Counted from the first letter of the stretch, positions 15,731-25,174 are shown. The stretch is DNA of 64,000 bases from Scandinavium lactucae (GCF_033843265.1 NZ_JAWXRD010000040.1:744001-808000), one strand, 5' to 3'. Notes: a model not told the origin generated them from the sequence alone. Translations and numbers: made by a program.

Positions 15731-18700
15731 ATGGGCAGCACCACCATGGGCGTAAAACTGGACGACGCCACGCGCGAACGTATTAAAAGCGCGGCAACCC
15801 GCATTGACCGCACGCCGCACTGGCTGATTAAACAAGCGATCTTTAATTATCTGGAAAAGCTGGAAAACGACGAAGCGTTACCGGAACTGCCTGCCCTGCT
15901 GTCTGGTGCGGCAAATGAAAGTGACGAAGGCGTCATTCAGGTTGAGGAAACGCCGCAGCCGTTCCTCGAATTTGCCGAGCAGATCCTGCCGCAGTCGGTG
16001 ACCCGGTCGGCGATCACCGCCGCCTGGCGTCGGGCCGAAACCGACGCAGTGCCCATGCTGCTGGAGCAGGCTCGTCTGCCGCAAAACGTGGCCGAAGAGG
16101 CGCACAAGCTGGCCTATCAGCTGGCGGAAAAACTGCGTAACCAGAAAACCGCCAGCGGTCGCGCGGGCATGGTACAGAGTCTGTTACAGGAATTTTCCCT
16201 CTCTTCACAGGAAGGCGTGGCGCTGATGTGCCTGGCCGAAGCGCTGCTGCGTATCCCTGACAAAGCCACCCGCGATGCGCTGATCCGCGACAAAATCAGC
16301 AACGGCAACTGGCAGTCACACATTGGCCGCAGCCCGTCGCTGTTCGTGAACGCCGCCACCTGGGGCCTGTTGTTCACCGGCAAGCTGGTGTCGACCCATA
16401 ACGAAGCCAGCCTGTCGCGATCCCTGAACCGCATCATTGGTAAGAGCGGCGAGCCGCTGATCCGCAAAGGCGTGGACATGGCGATGCGTCTGATGGGCGA
16501 ACAGTTCGTCACCGGGGAAACCATCTCCGAAGCGCTGGCTAACGCTCGTAAGCTCGAAGACAGAGGCTTCCGCTACTCCTACGATATGCTTGGCGAAGCC
16601 GCGCTGACCGCCGCCGATGCGCAGGCGTATATGGTCTCTTATCAGCAGGCGATCCACGCGATTGGGAAAGCCTCCAACGGGCGCGGGATTTATGAAGGCC
16701 CGGGGATTTCCATTAAGCTGTCGGCGCTGCACCCGCGCTACAGCCGCGCCCAGTATGATCGGGTGATGGAAGAACTTTACCCGCGTCTGAAATCCCTGAC
16801 TCTGCTGGCACGCCAGTACGATATCGGCATCAACATTGACGCCGAAGAAGCCGATCGCCTGGAGATCTCCCTCGATCTGCTGGAAAAACTGTGCTTCGAG
16901 CCAGAACTGGCGGGCTGGAACGGCATCGGCTTCGTGATTCAGGCCTACATGAAGCGCTGTCCGTTCGTGATTGACTACCTGATCGACCTCGCCACCCGCA
17001 GCCGTCGTCGCCTGATGATCCGTCTGGTAAAAGGCGCGTACTGGGACAGCGAAATCAAACGCGCGCAGATGGATGGCCTCGAAGGTTATCCGGTGTATAC
17101 CCGCAAGGTGTATACCGACGTGTCCTACCTCGCCTGCGCCAAAAAACTGCTGGCGGTGCCGAACCTGATTTATCCGCAGTTCGCCACCCATAACGCCCAT
17201 ACCCTGGCGGCGATTTATCAGCTGGCAGGCCAGAATTATTATCCAGGCCAGTATGAGTTCCAGTGCCTGCACGGCATGGGCGAACCGCTGTACGATCAGG
17301 TGGTCGGGAAAATTGCCGAGGGCAAACTGAACCGTCCGTGCCGTATTTATGCCCCGGTGGGCACCCACGAAACGCTGCTGGCGTATCTGGTGCGTCGTCT
17401 GCTGGAAAACGGGGCCAACACTTCGTTTGTTAACCGCATCGCCGACACCACCCTGCCGCTGGATGAGCTGGTCGCCGACCCGGTCAGCGCGGTGGAAAAA
17501 CTCGCTCAACAGGAAGGCCAGACCGGGCTGCCGCATCCGAAAATCCCGTTGCCGCGCGATTTGTACGGCGAAGGTCGAGACAACTCTGCCGGGCTGGATC
17601 TGGCGAATGAACACCGTCTGGCGTCGCTTTCTTCATCGCTGCTCAATAGCGCCCTGCATAAATGGCGGGCTTTGCCGATTCTGGAACAGCCGACCGAAGA
17701 GGGTGATATGCAGCCGGTTATCAACCCGGCAGAGCCAAAAGATGTGGTCGGTTACACCCGGGATGCCACCGAGCGCGAAGTGGAGCAGGCCCTCACCAAC
17801 GCGGTGAACAATGCGCCTATCTGGTTCGCCACCCCGCCGCAGGAGCGCGCCGCGATTCTGGAACGCGCCGCGGTAATAATGGAAGGCCAGATGCAGCAGT
17901 TGATGGGCATTCTGGTGCGCGAAGCGGGCAAAACCTTTAGCAACGCCATCGCCGAAGTGCGTGAAGCGGTCGATTTCCTGCATTACTACGCCGGGCAGGT
18001 GCGCGACGATTTCGCCAACGAAACCCATCGCCCACTGGGCCCGGTGGTGTGTATCAGCCCGTGGAACTTCCCGCTGGCGATTTTCACCGGACAAATTGCC
18101 GCCGCCCTCGCCGCCGGGAACAGCGTGCTGGCCAAACCGGCGGAGCAAACGCCGCTGATTGCTGCCCAAGGGATCAACATTCTGCTGGAAGCGGGCGTAC
18201 CCGCAGGCGTGGTGCAACTGCTGCCGGGCCGGGGCGAAACCGTCGGGGCGCAGTTGACCTCCGACAGCCGCGTGCGCGGGGTGATGTTTACCGGTTCCAC
18301 CGACGTGGCCACCCTGCTGCAACGCAACATCGCCAGCCGGCTCGATCCGCAGGGGCGTCCGACGCCGCTGATCGCCGAAACCGGCGGCATGAACGCGATG
18401 ATCGTCGACTCGTCAGCCCTGACCGAACAGGTGGTGGTGGACGTGGTGGCCTCGGCGTTCGACAGTGCCGGACAGCGCTGCTCAGCCCTGCGCGTTCTGT
18501 GCTTACAGGATGAAATTGCCGACCACACCCTGACCATGCTGAAAGGCGCGATGGCGGAATGCCGGATGGGTAATCCAGGCCGCATGACCACCGATATCGG
18601 CCCAGTGATTGATGCCGAAGCGAAAGGCAATATCGAACGTCACATTCAGACCCTGCGTGCGAAAGGCCGTCCGGTATTCCAGGCGGTGCGCGATAACAGC

Positions 18701-19693
18701 GACGATCGCTGGGAATGGGCGCACGGCACGTTTGTGCCGCCAACGCTTATCGAACTGGACAGCTTCGATGAGCTGCAAAAAGAGGTGTTCGGGCCGGTGC
18801 TGCACGTGGTCCGCTATCGTCGCAACGAACTGAACGCGCTGGTCTCGCAGATTAACGCCTCCGGCTACGGCCTGACGTTGGGGGTGCATACCCGTATCGA
18901 CGAAACCATCGCCCAGGTCACCGGCAGCGCTCACGTCGGCAACCTGTACGTCAACCGCAACATGGTCGGGGCGGTAGTCGGGGTACAACCGTTTGGCGGG
19001 GAAGGATTATCCGGCACCGGGCCAAAAGCCGGGGGACCGATGTATCTGTATCGCCTGCTGTCGAGCCGCCCGGACGATGCGCTACTCACCACCCTCAACC
19101 GTCAGGATGCCGATCACCCGGTTGATGCGCAGCTGAAAACGCTGCTCGAACAGCCTCTGGTCGCGCTGCGCGAGTGGGCTGGCAGCCGTCCAGCGCTGAA
19201 AGCCCTGTGCGATCGTTACGGCGAACTGGCCCAGGCGGGCACCCAGCGTCTGCTGCCGGGCCCGACCGGAGAACGCAACAGCTGGACGCTGATGCCGCGC
19301 GAACGCGTGCTGTGTCTGGCGGATAACGAAGATGATGTGCTGACGCAACTCGCCGCCGTGACTGCCGTCGGCAGCGAAGTGCTGTGGCCGGATGAAAGCC
19401 TGCACCACACGCTGGTTAAACAGTTGCCGAAAGCGGTGAGCGAGCGCATTCGTTTCGCTAAACGCGAGCAGATTACCGGGGAAGATTTTGACGCGGTTAT
19501 CTACCACGGCGACTCCGATCAGCTGCGCGAGCTGTGCCAGCAGGTGGCGGCCCGCGACGGGGCAATCATCTCCGTGCAGGGCTTCGCCCGCGGCGAAACC
19601 AATCTGCTGCTGGAGCGTCTGTACGTGGAACGATCGCTGAGCGTCAACACCGCGGCGGCGGGCGGTAACGCCAGCCTGATGACAATCGGTTAA
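15731..19693 (+). CDS. putA: PutA, trifunctional proline utilisation protein
   Basis: With the ATG at 15731 the protein has 1320 residues, exactly as in E. coli; a GGGAG site lies upstream, and the ATG at 15716 would add five residues. Order of domains: ribbon-helix-helix repressor (about 1-50, MGVKLDDATRERI), FAD-linked proline dehydrogenase barrel (about 260-610), NAD-linked P5C dehydrogenase (about 650-1130; catalytic Cys in SAGQRCSALR, Glu in ETGGMN), and a C-terminal domain. It oxidises proline to glutamate at the membrane when proline is present and represses put genes from the cytoplasm when it is not. Confidence 0.97.
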   Translation: MGSTTMGVKLDDATRERIKSAATRIDRTPHWLIKQAIFNYLEKLENDEALPELPALLSGAANESDEGVIQVEETPQPFLEFAEQILPQSVTRSAITAAWRRAETDAVPMLLEQARLPQNVAEEAHKLAYQLAEKLRNQKTASGRAGMVQSLLQEFSLSSQEGVALMCLAEALLRIPDKATRDALIRDKISNGNWQSHIGRSPSLFVNAATWGLLFTGKLVSTHNEASLSRSLNRIIGKSGEPLIRKGVDMAMRLMGEQFVTGETISEALANARKLEDRGFRYSYDMLGEAALTAADAQAYMVSYQQAIHAIGKASNGRGIYEGPGISIKLSALHPRYSRAQYDRVMEELYPRLKSLTLLARQYDIGINIDAEEADRLEISLDLLEKLCFEPELAGWNGIGFVIQAYMKRCPFVIDYLIDLATRSRRRLMIRLVKGAYWDSEIKRAQMDGLEGYPVYTRKVYTDVSYLACAKKLLAVPNLIYPQFATHNAHTLAAIYQLAGQNYYPGQYEFQCLHGMGEPLYDQVVGKIAEGKLNRPCRIYAPVGTHETLLAYLVRRLLENGANTSFVNRIADTTLPLDELVADPVSAVEKLAQQEGQTGLPHPKIPLPRDLYGEGRDNSAGLDLANEHRLASLSSSLLNSALHKWRALPILEQPTEEGDMQPVINPAEPKDVVGYTRDATEREVEQALTNAVNNAPIWFATPPQERAAILERAAVIMEGQMQQLMGILVREAGKTFSNAIAEVREAVDFLHYYAGQVRDDFANETHRPLGPVVCISPWNFPLAIFTGQIAAALAAGNSVLAKPAEQTPLIAAQGINILLEAGVPAGVVQLLPGRGETVGAQLTSDSRVRGVMFTGSTDVATLLQRNIASRLDPQGRPTPLIAETGGMNAMIVDSSALTEQVVVDVVASAFDSAGQRCSALRVLCLQDEIADHTLTMLKGAMAECRMGNPGRMTTDIGPVIDAEAKGNIERHIQTLRAKGRPVFQAVRDNSDDRWEWAHGTFVPPTLIELDSFDELQKEVFGPVLHVVRYRRNELNALVSQINASGYGLTLGVHTRIDETIAQVTGSAHVGNLYVNRNMVGAVVGVQPFGGEGLSGTGPKAGGPMYLYRLLSSRPDDALLTTLNRQDADHPVDAQLKTLLEQPLVALREWAGSRPALKALCDRYGELAQAGTQRLLPGPTGERNSWTLMPRERVLCLADNEDDVLTQLAAVTAVGSEVLWPDESLHHTLVKQLPKAVSERIRFAKREQITGEDFDAVIYHGDSDQLRELCQQVAARDGAIISVQGFARGETNLLLERLYVERSLSVNTAAAGGNASLMTIG

Positions 19694-19724
19694 GGTTGTG
19701 ATTTATTAGGGGCAACGCGCCCCT

Positions 19725-19763
19725 GTAGGCCCGGTACGCGCCAGCGCCACCGGGCTTTTTTTT
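19725..19763 (+). terminator. REP-like terminator of putA
   Basis: GTAGGCCCGGTACGCG and AGCGCCACCGGGC form a REP-type hairpin followed by eight T. It therefore serves as an intrinsic terminator between putA and the LprI-like gene. Confidence 0.8.
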
Positions 19764-19775
19764 GGAGAAAACACG

Positions 19776-20168
19776 ATGAAACTGAGTATTATCGCCGCTG
19801 CCGCACTGCTTATCAGCACCTCCGTTCTGGCGGAAGACTGTGACAATGCCACCTCACAGGCCGCACTTAACGCCTGCGCCAGCAACGACTATAAAAAGCA
19901 GGATGATCTCCTGAATCAGACTTACAAAGAGGCGATGAAACTCGCCACCGAGACGCAGAAAACCCAGCTCAAAGCCGCGCAAAATGCATGGATTGCCTTT
20001 CGTGATGCCGACTGCGCATTTTTAACCTCTGGCGCTGACGGCGCATCCGTCGCCCCGATGGTTCACGCCCAGTGTATGACTGACAAAACCCGCGAGCGCA
20101 CCGAGCTACTGAAGAGCACCCTCAGCTGTGAAGAAGGCGATGTGAGCTGCGTTTTCCCCCCACGTTAA
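19776..20168 (+). CDS. LprI/DUF1311 family secreted protein
   Basis: A 130-residue protein with a Sec signal peptide (cleavage near SVLAED) and a DUF1311 (LprI lysozyme-inhibitor-like) domain: a CDNATSQAALNACAS start and AAQNAWIAFRDADCAF core, with several conserved cysteines likely in disulfides. It is predicted to be periplasmic. LprI of Mycobacterium inhibits lysozyme; whether this one does is not known. A GGAG site precedes the ATG. Its last bases overlap the end of convergent rutR by four bases. Confidence 0.85.
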   Translation: MKLSIIAAAALLISTSVLAEDCDNATSQAALNACASNDYKKQDDLLNQTYKEAMKLATETQKTQLKAAQNAWIAFRDADCAFLTSGADGASVAPMVHAQCMTDKTRERTELLKSTLSCEEGDVSCVFPPR

Positions 20169-20794
20169 CGCAGGCGGATCCCTTCGATTATCATGCGCTG
20201 CACGTTCTCCACCGTTTGCTGAAAGAAGGTTTCATCGCGCAGCGTTTTACCGGTGACCGCCTCCACCTGCGTGGAAAAATCCGCGTAGTGCTGGGTGGCG
20301 GCCCAAATCATAAAGATCAGGTGATTGGGGTCGATCGGGGCCAGTTTTCCCTCGCTGACCCAGGCTGAAATAATCGCCGATTTTTCATCGACCAATGATT
20401 TCAAATCCCCTGTTAGCTCCGCCATTAACAGCGGCGCACCCTGTAACATCTCAAGGCAGAACAGCCGTGAAGCTTCCGGATGATCGCGGGAAACTTCCAG
20501 CTTAAGGCGAATGTATTCACCAATCGCCACCAGCGGGGTGAACTCCTGGCGAAAGGCACGCAGCGGGGCCAGCCAGATATCGAGGATATTGCGCATCACC
20601 GCAACATACAGCGCTTCTTTCGACGGGTAGTAGTAGAGCAGATTGGTTTTTGACACTCCCGCCTGCTCCGCCACCTGCTCCAGACGGGTACCATGAATGC
20701 CGAATTGTGAGAAGGTGTTCAGCGCCGCCGTCAGAATGGCTTCTCGTTTGGCACTCACCGCCTGGCTACGTTTTCCGGTTTTCTGCCCCATCAC
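20165..20794 (-). CDS. rutR: RutR, TetR-family pyrimidine-sensing regulator
   Basis: A 209-residue TetR-family protein matching E. coli RutR (212). The HTH is in residues 15-60 (FGIHGTRLEQVAEQAGVSKTN), and the ligand domain keeps QHYADFS and ETFFQQTVENVQR. In E. coli, RutR binds uracil and thymine and controls pyrimidine and purine genes, including the divergent rut operon. No rut gene is beside it here; instead a DMT transporter gene lies 7 bases upstream on the same strand, so the two are likely co-transcribed. Confidence 0.92.
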   Translation of the reverse strand: MMGQKTGKRSQAVSAKREAILTAALNTFSQFGIHGTRLEQVAEQAGVSKTNLLYYYPSKEALYVAVMRNILDIWLAPLRAFRQEFTPLVAIGEYIRLKLEVSRDHPEASRLFCLEMLQGAPLLMAELTGDLKSLVDEKSAIISAWVSEGKLAPIDPNHLIFMIWAATQHYADFSTQVEAVTGKTLRDETFFQQTVENVQRMIIEGIRLR

Positions 20795-20801
20795 GCTCTC
20801 C

Positions 20802-21734
20802 TTATTCCTGCGCCGTACATTTGTTTTCCGCCTCTTCCGTCACCGGCGATAACGCTTTTTTCTTTTTGAATTTGAGTTCGCTGACCAGTACGCCCGCGAT
20901 GATAAATGCCGCGCCGAGCAGGGCCAGCATCGGTAAACGCTCGCCCGCCATACGACCAAAAATACCCGCCCACACCGGCTCACCAGTATAAATGACCGTC
21001 GCCCGGGTCGGGGACACGCTGCGCTGGGCCCAGTTCATCACCACCTGAATAATGGCGCTGAAAATGCCTAACCCCAGCGCCACCGCCAGCAGACCCGGTG
21101 AAAAGGACGGCACCGATTCACCCGCAGGCACCATCATGGTGAAAGCCACCAGTGAGGCGGTCGCCAGTTGAACCACCGTCACCCGACGCACATCGACCTT
21201 CCCGGCCCAGGCGCTGATTAAAATGATTTCTGCCGCGATGGCCAACGCACCCGCGAGGGTAATGATTTCCCCTGCGCCCAGCGCCAACACATTACCGTCC
21301 GGCCCGGCCAGCAACATCAGGCCGATAAACGCCAGCGCTATCCCAATGCAGGACATCAAACCCGGCATGCGCCCGAGGCACAGCCATTGCAGTAATGGCA
21401 CCAGCGGAACGTACATCGCGGTAATAAAGGCGGATTTACTGCTGGAGATGGACTGTAAGCCCCAGGTTTGCAGGCTGTAGCCAAACGCAATGGCAATGCC
21501 GATGACCACCCCTGCTTTCAGCTCAAGCCGGGTTAATCCGCCAAGCGTACGCCAGGACAGTACACCCACCGCCAGCGCCGCGGTCGCAAAACGCAGGCCA
21601 ACAAAGAAGAAGGGATCGCTCAGCGTCACGGCATATTGCACCGCGAGGAAAGTACCGCCCCAGAACATGGTGATCACAATCAGGAGCGCTTCCTGAGGTT
21701 TTATCGAGAATTGATAGCGAGACAGAAAGGACAT
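20802..21734 (-). CDS. EamA/DMT-family transporter
   Basis: A 310-residue, ten-helix inner-membrane protein made of two EamA repeats (about residues 15-145 and 160-290). Motifs include FWGGTFLAVQYAV in helix 1 and SVSPTRATVIYTGEPVWAG near the end of the second repeat, and the C-terminus is charged and cytoplasmic. The substrate is unknown; relatives export amino acids or other metabolites. It sits where the rutABCDEFG operon would be in E. coli and runs into rutR after 7 bases. Confidence 0.85.
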   Translation of the reverse strand: MSFLSRYQFSIKPQEALLIVITMFWGGTFLAVQYAVTLSDPFFFVGLRFATAALAVGVLSWRTLGGLTRLELKAGVVIGIAIAFGYSLQTWGLQSISSSKSAFITAMYVPLVPLLQWLCLGRMPGLMSCIGIALAFIGLMLLAGPDGNVLALGAGEIITLAGALAIAAEIILISAWAGKVDVRRVTVVQLATASLVAFTMMVPAGESVPSFSPGLLAVALGLGIFSAIIQVVMNWAQRSVSPTRATVIYTGEPVWAGIFGRMAGERLPMLALLGAAFIIAGVLVSELKFKKKKALSPVTEEAENKCTAQE

Positions 21735-21803
21735 AACACCGCCGGGATGACATTCAGCCCGTCAGTTTGCAGATTCCCGCCAGGCTCTGCAACCACCAGA
21801 AAT

Positions 21804-21831
21804 GAAAAAACCGCCGGGTTAACCCGGCGGC
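21804..21831 (-). terminator. Terminator of ymdF
   Basis: CCGCCGGGTT/AACCCGGCGG perfect hairpin followed on the minus strand by six T. Confidence 0.85.
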
Positions 21832-21876
21832 GGGGATTGATGGGCTCAGGTCGCCACATCATACGGCGTCAGACCA

Positions 21877-22053
21877 CTAGCTATTACGATTGCTGCCGTG
21901 GCTGTTCTTACCCCCTTTTTTGCCCGCTTCAGAGGCGCGTTGAGGATCGTTTTTAAAGTTCCCCCCGCTGTGCTGGCCACCTTTACGACCTGCTTCTGAT
22001 GCTCTATCACGGTCTTCGGCAAAATTGCCGGAACCGCCACGATGGTTTGCCAT
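21877..22053 (-). CDS. ymdF: YmdF, small KGG-repeat stress protein
   Basis: A 58-residue protein matching E. coli YmdF (57). It carries the tandem KGG motif found in general-stress proteins: EAGRKGGQHSGG and EAGKKGGKNSHG, each preceded by RASE. It starts MANHRGGSGNF after a GGAGG Shine-Dalgarno sequence. It is predicted to be hydrophilic and disordered, and induced by stationary phase or starvation in relatives. In E. coli it also lies between wrbA and the rut genes, which supports the call. Confidence 0.9.
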   Translation of the reverse strand: MANHRGGSGNFAEDRDRASEAGRKGGQHSGGNFKNDPQRASEAGKKGGKNSHGSNRNS

Positions 22054-22383
22054 TACGGACCTCCAATCAATTGGTCAGACATCATATTGCATTACGTGAG
22101 TGTGGAAGATTCCACTGCGCGACCTCAGGGCAACACCCTGTTCGTTGCCGCGTGGAACTAAGCTTAGTGGAAGCTCATGATTCCTCCAGCAGACGGTAAT
22201 ATCCTGCAACATGCGCTCAGCGGAAAGTATGAGTTTGCCGCTCCGCGACGCATAAGCGACTCTTATGGCTTATGAAAAATTCGCACAAGAAAGTGTGTCA
22301 TTTTGCTACAGGACAACTGCCGCTTGCCGTCACGTTCAACTGACTGAATTAAGGGGTGTTTTCACCAATGGACTGCCCCAACG
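22054..22383. other. Gene-poor 330-base stretch upstream of ymdF
   Basis: It contains the ymdF promoter region (a TATGAT-like -10 box on the minus strand around 22083-22088). The remainder shows stop codons in all frames and no tRNA, repeat array or strong hairpin. Confidence 0.5.
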
Positions 22384-22668
22384 TCAGCCGTGTAAATTCC
22401 CGACGTAAACGCCTTGCTTCATTAGCGCCACTTTTCCTGTTTTATAAACAATCACCTGGTATAAACCGGAGCTGTAAACGGTAGCGTTGGACGTTTTCTC
22501 ATCCAGCGCACACGGCTTATCATCCAGGTAGGCGAAATAACCATTATCCACGCGAAAACTGACCCCATAGCCTTGATAACTGTGCGACATATGGGTTGCC
22601 GCCTGGCAGATCAACGAGGTTCCAGCCAACAGGAAACCTAACACGACAGACTTCATGCTCATCATCAT
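22384..22668 (-). CDS. Small secreted protein of unknown function
   Basis: A 94-residue protein with a signal peptide (cleavage near CQAATH) and a mature part of about 70 residues rich in Tyr and Val (SYQGYGVSFRV, NGYFAYLDDKPCAL, GLYQVIVYKTGKVAL), suggesting a beta-rich periplasmic domain. I do not recognise the family. It lies 70 bases downstream of the trimeric autotransporter gene on the same strand and could be co-transcribed with it. Confidence 0.6.
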   Translation of the reverse strand: MMMSMKSVVLGFLLAGTSLICQAATHMSHSYQGYGVSFRVDNGYFAYLDDKPCALDEKTSNATVYSSGLYQVIVYKTGKVALMKQGVYVGNLHG

Positions 22669-22738
22669 TCACTCTTTTTATTTCCGTTTCGGACGGAGTT
22701 TTGTTTATGTCGGGCTGATTAGCCCCGATAGAAATGGA

Positions 22739-23881
22739 TTACCAACCGATTGATACGCCTGCGCCATAGCCGACATTTTGTTGGGTATCGTCTGACACCG
22801 AGGCTTTAACAATGACGCTTTGCGATACGCGCGCCGACATCCCTACCGCAACGGCGTTTTCGCCTTCGTAACCACCTATACCCGCGCCGACGGAGAAGGT
22901 TTGCCCCTGAATGACCTGAGGAATATTCGCCTGAGCCATGGCCCCGGAGGCCCCGGCCGCCGCATCGCGTTTATTACTGTCGACTTCAGACTTCAGGTTG
23001 CTGAAATTGTTATTCAGCTTGTTAATTTGCGCGGTATTACTTGAGACCTGGGTTTGCGTTGCGCGGACTTCCGAATGAACGGTTTCGATGTTATTTCCGT
23101 TAATATCGATATCACGATGGTTTTGAGCAATTGCCGTTTGGTTATTAACGATTAATTTTTCATCCTGCTTTATGGCATCGCCATTTTTCACAATCGCATC
23201 CTGGTTTTGCGCAATACCTTTATGGTTGCGGTCAATCTCATGACTGTTATCAGCAAGGTGGCTGCTATTGTCTGCTATCGCTTCGCGCGTGCGCTGGATT
23301 TGGTCATGAGTTTGCTTAAGACCTTCCTGATTCTTTTCGATTTCTTTTTCATCCTGAACAATCGCATTGCTATTTGCAGTGACCACTTCACGGGTGCGTT
23401 TAATCGCCTCCTGATTCAGTTCAACACCCTCCTCGGTTTTCGCAATTTGACGTTGGTTTTGCGTAATGAGCCCATTCTCAGCATCATCGGATTTTTGTAC
23501 CTCAGGCAGCGTGCTCTTTAACGGCGCAATCGGGTTATCTATGTTGCTATGGGTATCAGGATCGGGAGCAGAAACTGGCTGCGTGATTGACGGTTCAAGA
23601 TTGACCATTGGCACGCTATGGGTTGTGCTGAGTGTAATCTGACCTAAGGTCAAATAACCATTTGTTGCAGGGTTCCATGGCTTATTGCCCGACAAATAAG
23701 TATTGGCTTCCTGAAGGGAATTTTTTTTCATTACTTCGTTGTAAACATAGGGGGCGATTTTTTGAATTTCTGGATGCAACGTAAAATAATCATTTGCCGC
23801 ATCAAGATCGGTCCCCGTTAACGCATAGGCGGAAGGAACAATAGCAGTGAAAAACAGACAAGCAGGCACTATAAATTTCAT
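22739..23881 (-). CDS. Trimeric autotransporter adhesin with YadA-type anchor
   Basis: A 380-residue protein with a signal peptide (residues 1-20), a short N-terminal head (about 21-130), and a long heptad-patterned stalk (about 135-310). The stalk is built of repeated units ending in N-x-x-x-I/L, such as NSNAIVQDEKEIEKNQEG and NNQTAIAQNHRDIDINGNN. A C-terminal YadA membrane anchor follows (about 310-380), ending in a terminal Trp (GYGAGVSIGW). Three copies would form the outer-membrane barrel and expose the coiled coil. The missing big head and the short length mark it as a small adhesin. It is not next to its E. coli neighbours and is probably an accessory gene. Confidence 0.85.
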   Translation of the reverse strand: MKFIVPACLFFTAIVPSAYALTGTDLDAANDYFTLHPEIQKIAPYVYNEVMKKNSLQEANTYLSGNKPWNPATNGYLTLGQITLSTTHSVPMVNLEPSITQPVSAPDPDTHSNIDNPIAPLKSTLPEVQKSDDAENGLITQNQRQIAKTEEGVELNQEAIKRTREVVTANSNAIVQDEKEIEKNQEGLKQTHDQIQRTREAIADNSSHLADNSHEIDRNHKGIAQNQDAIVKNGDAIKQDEKLIVNNQTAIAQNHRDIDINGNNIETVHSEVRATQTQVSSNTAQINKLNNNFSNLKSEVDSNKRDAAAGASGAMAQANIPQVIQGQTFSVGAGIGGYEGENAVAVGMSARVSQSVIVKASVSDDTQQNVGYGAGVSIGW

Positions 23882-24311
23882 TAAATTACCATCAGATCAT
23901 TATTTAAAGGTCGAAGGAGTATCAGTACAAATGTCCTTGAGCTGAAACCGGGGTTGACACCTTACAAACAAAAATTCCTTTTATCCTGGTGATGGCCAGC
24001 TAAGCGGGGTGATTTTAGACGTACGGGATAGGGTAAAATTTGATTTAAGATAATTTTGCGAAATGTTTCACATGAGAAAAATTCGCTTTGTGAATAATAA
24101 AGGTGAGAAATTGTTGCGGCCTGTTACAGCACGAATAGCGTAGACAGATCATGTTGTATGAAAATTGTGAAACAGGGTTTCATGTGAAAAGAAAGGTGTC
24201 TGCACGTTACTCTGCGTTTATCTGGGTCTCAAAGTTGACCACAGCCACTCTGTGACCAACACTTTCAGAAGTATTGGGCTAAAACACAGTGTCATTACGG
24301 AGAATAAGGCT
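23882..24311. other. 430-base AT-rich gap upstream of wrbA
   Basis: It contains no gene. TTTCACATGAGAAAA near 24067 and TTTCATGTGAAAAG near 24178 are near-inverted versions of each other. TTGACC near 24235 may be a -35 element for wrbA. The left part holds the promoter of the autotransporter. Confidence 0.5.
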
Positions 24312-24917
24312 ATGAGTGGAAACGCAAAAATTCTGGTTCTTTTTTATTCCATGTACGGACACATCGAAACAATGGCGCAAGCCGTTGCGGAAGGTGCGAA
24401 CAGGGTGGATGGCGTGGATGTGACGGTGAAACGCGTGCCGGAAACCATGTCGGCGGAAGTGTTCGCCAAAGCTGGCGGGAAAACGCATACCGCCCCGGTT
24501 GCCACGCCGCAGGAGCTGGCTGATTACGATGCCATTATCATCGGCACCCCGACCCGCTTCGGCAATATGGCCGGGCAAATGCGCACCTTCCTCGATCAAA
24601 CCGGTGGCCTGTGGGCCTCGGGTGCACTGTACGGCAAGCTCGCCAGCGTGTTCAGTTCGACCGGCACCGGCGGCGGCCAGGAACAAACCATTACCTCCAC
24701 CTGGACCACCCTTGCCCATCACGGGATGATTATTGTGCCAATTGGCTATGCCGCACAGGAACTGTTTGACGTTTCTCAAGTACGCGGCGGCACGCCGTAT
24801 GGCGCTACCACCATTGCAGGCGGGGACGGTTCCCGTCAGCCAAGCCAGGAAGAGCTGTCAATTGCTCGCTATCAGGGTGAACACGTTGCCAATTTGGCCG
24901 TGAAATTTAAAGCGTAA
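24312..24917 (+). CDS. wrbA: WrbA, NAD(P)H:quinone oxidoreductase
   Basis: A 201-residue tetrameric flavodoxin-like FMN enzyme that reduces quinones by two electrons. It matches E. coli WrbA (198): FYSMYGHIETMAQA for the phosphate loop, GTPTRFGNMAGQMRTF, and the Trp-containing TGGLWASGALYGK. The ATG at 24312 (MSGNAKILVL) has an AAGG site; an upstream in-frame start at 24252 would add 20 residues not seen in the family. wrbA is the attachment site of phage HK022 in E. coli, but it is intact here. yccJ follows after 21 bases. Confidence 0.95.
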   Translation: MSGNAKILVLFYSMYGHIETMAQAVAEGANRVDGVDVTVKRVPETMSAEVFAKAGGKTHTAPVATPQELADYDAIIIGTPTRFGNMAGQMRTFLDQTGGLWASGALYGKLASVFSSTGTGGGQEQTITSTWTTLAHHGMIIVPIGYAAQELFDVSQVRGGTPYGATTIAGGDGSRQPSQEELSIARYQGEHVANLAVKFKA

Positions 24918-24938
24918 TCTTCTGTAAGGAGGAGTGAT

Positions 24939-25166
24939 ATGCCAACACAGGAATCCAAAGCACATCGCGTGGGCGAATGGGCCAGCTTGCGAAATACCTC
25001 GCCAGAAATCGCTGAAGCCATTTTTGAAGTGGCGAAGTACGATGAAAAACTGGCGGAGAAAATCTGGGAGGAAGGCAGCGATGAAGTGCTGACGCGCGCC
25101 TTTGAAAAAACCGATAAAGACGCGCTGTTCTGGGGCGAACAAACTATCGAACGTAAAAACGTCTAA
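24939..25166 (+). CDS. yccJ: YccJ, small conserved protein
   Basis: A 75-residue protein of the same length as E. coli YccJ and near-identical (HRVGEWASLRNTSPEIAEAI, then FWGEQTIERKNV at the end). Function is unknown. It is acidic and cytoplasmic. An AAGGAGG Shine-Dalgarno sequence precedes the ATG. It forms a conserved pair with wrbA, and a hairpin after it separates it from convergent agp. Confidence 0.93.
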   Translation: MPTQESKAHRVGEWASLRNTSPEIAEAIFEVAKYDEKLAEKIWEEGSDEVLTRAFEKTDKDALFWGEQTIERKNV

Positions 25167-25174
25167 GCCAACAA

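Noticed and set aside
16316..17614. 432-residue open frame antisense to putA
   Set aside because: putA is certain in the other strand; the long antisense frame results from its high-GC codon pattern. The translation is rich in His, Arg, Gln and Val without any known domain or ribosome site.
24312..24917. wrbA as a phage attachment site
   Set aside because: HK022 integrates in wrbA in E. coli, but the gene is intact here and both flanks are bacterial. The prophage lies at yccX.
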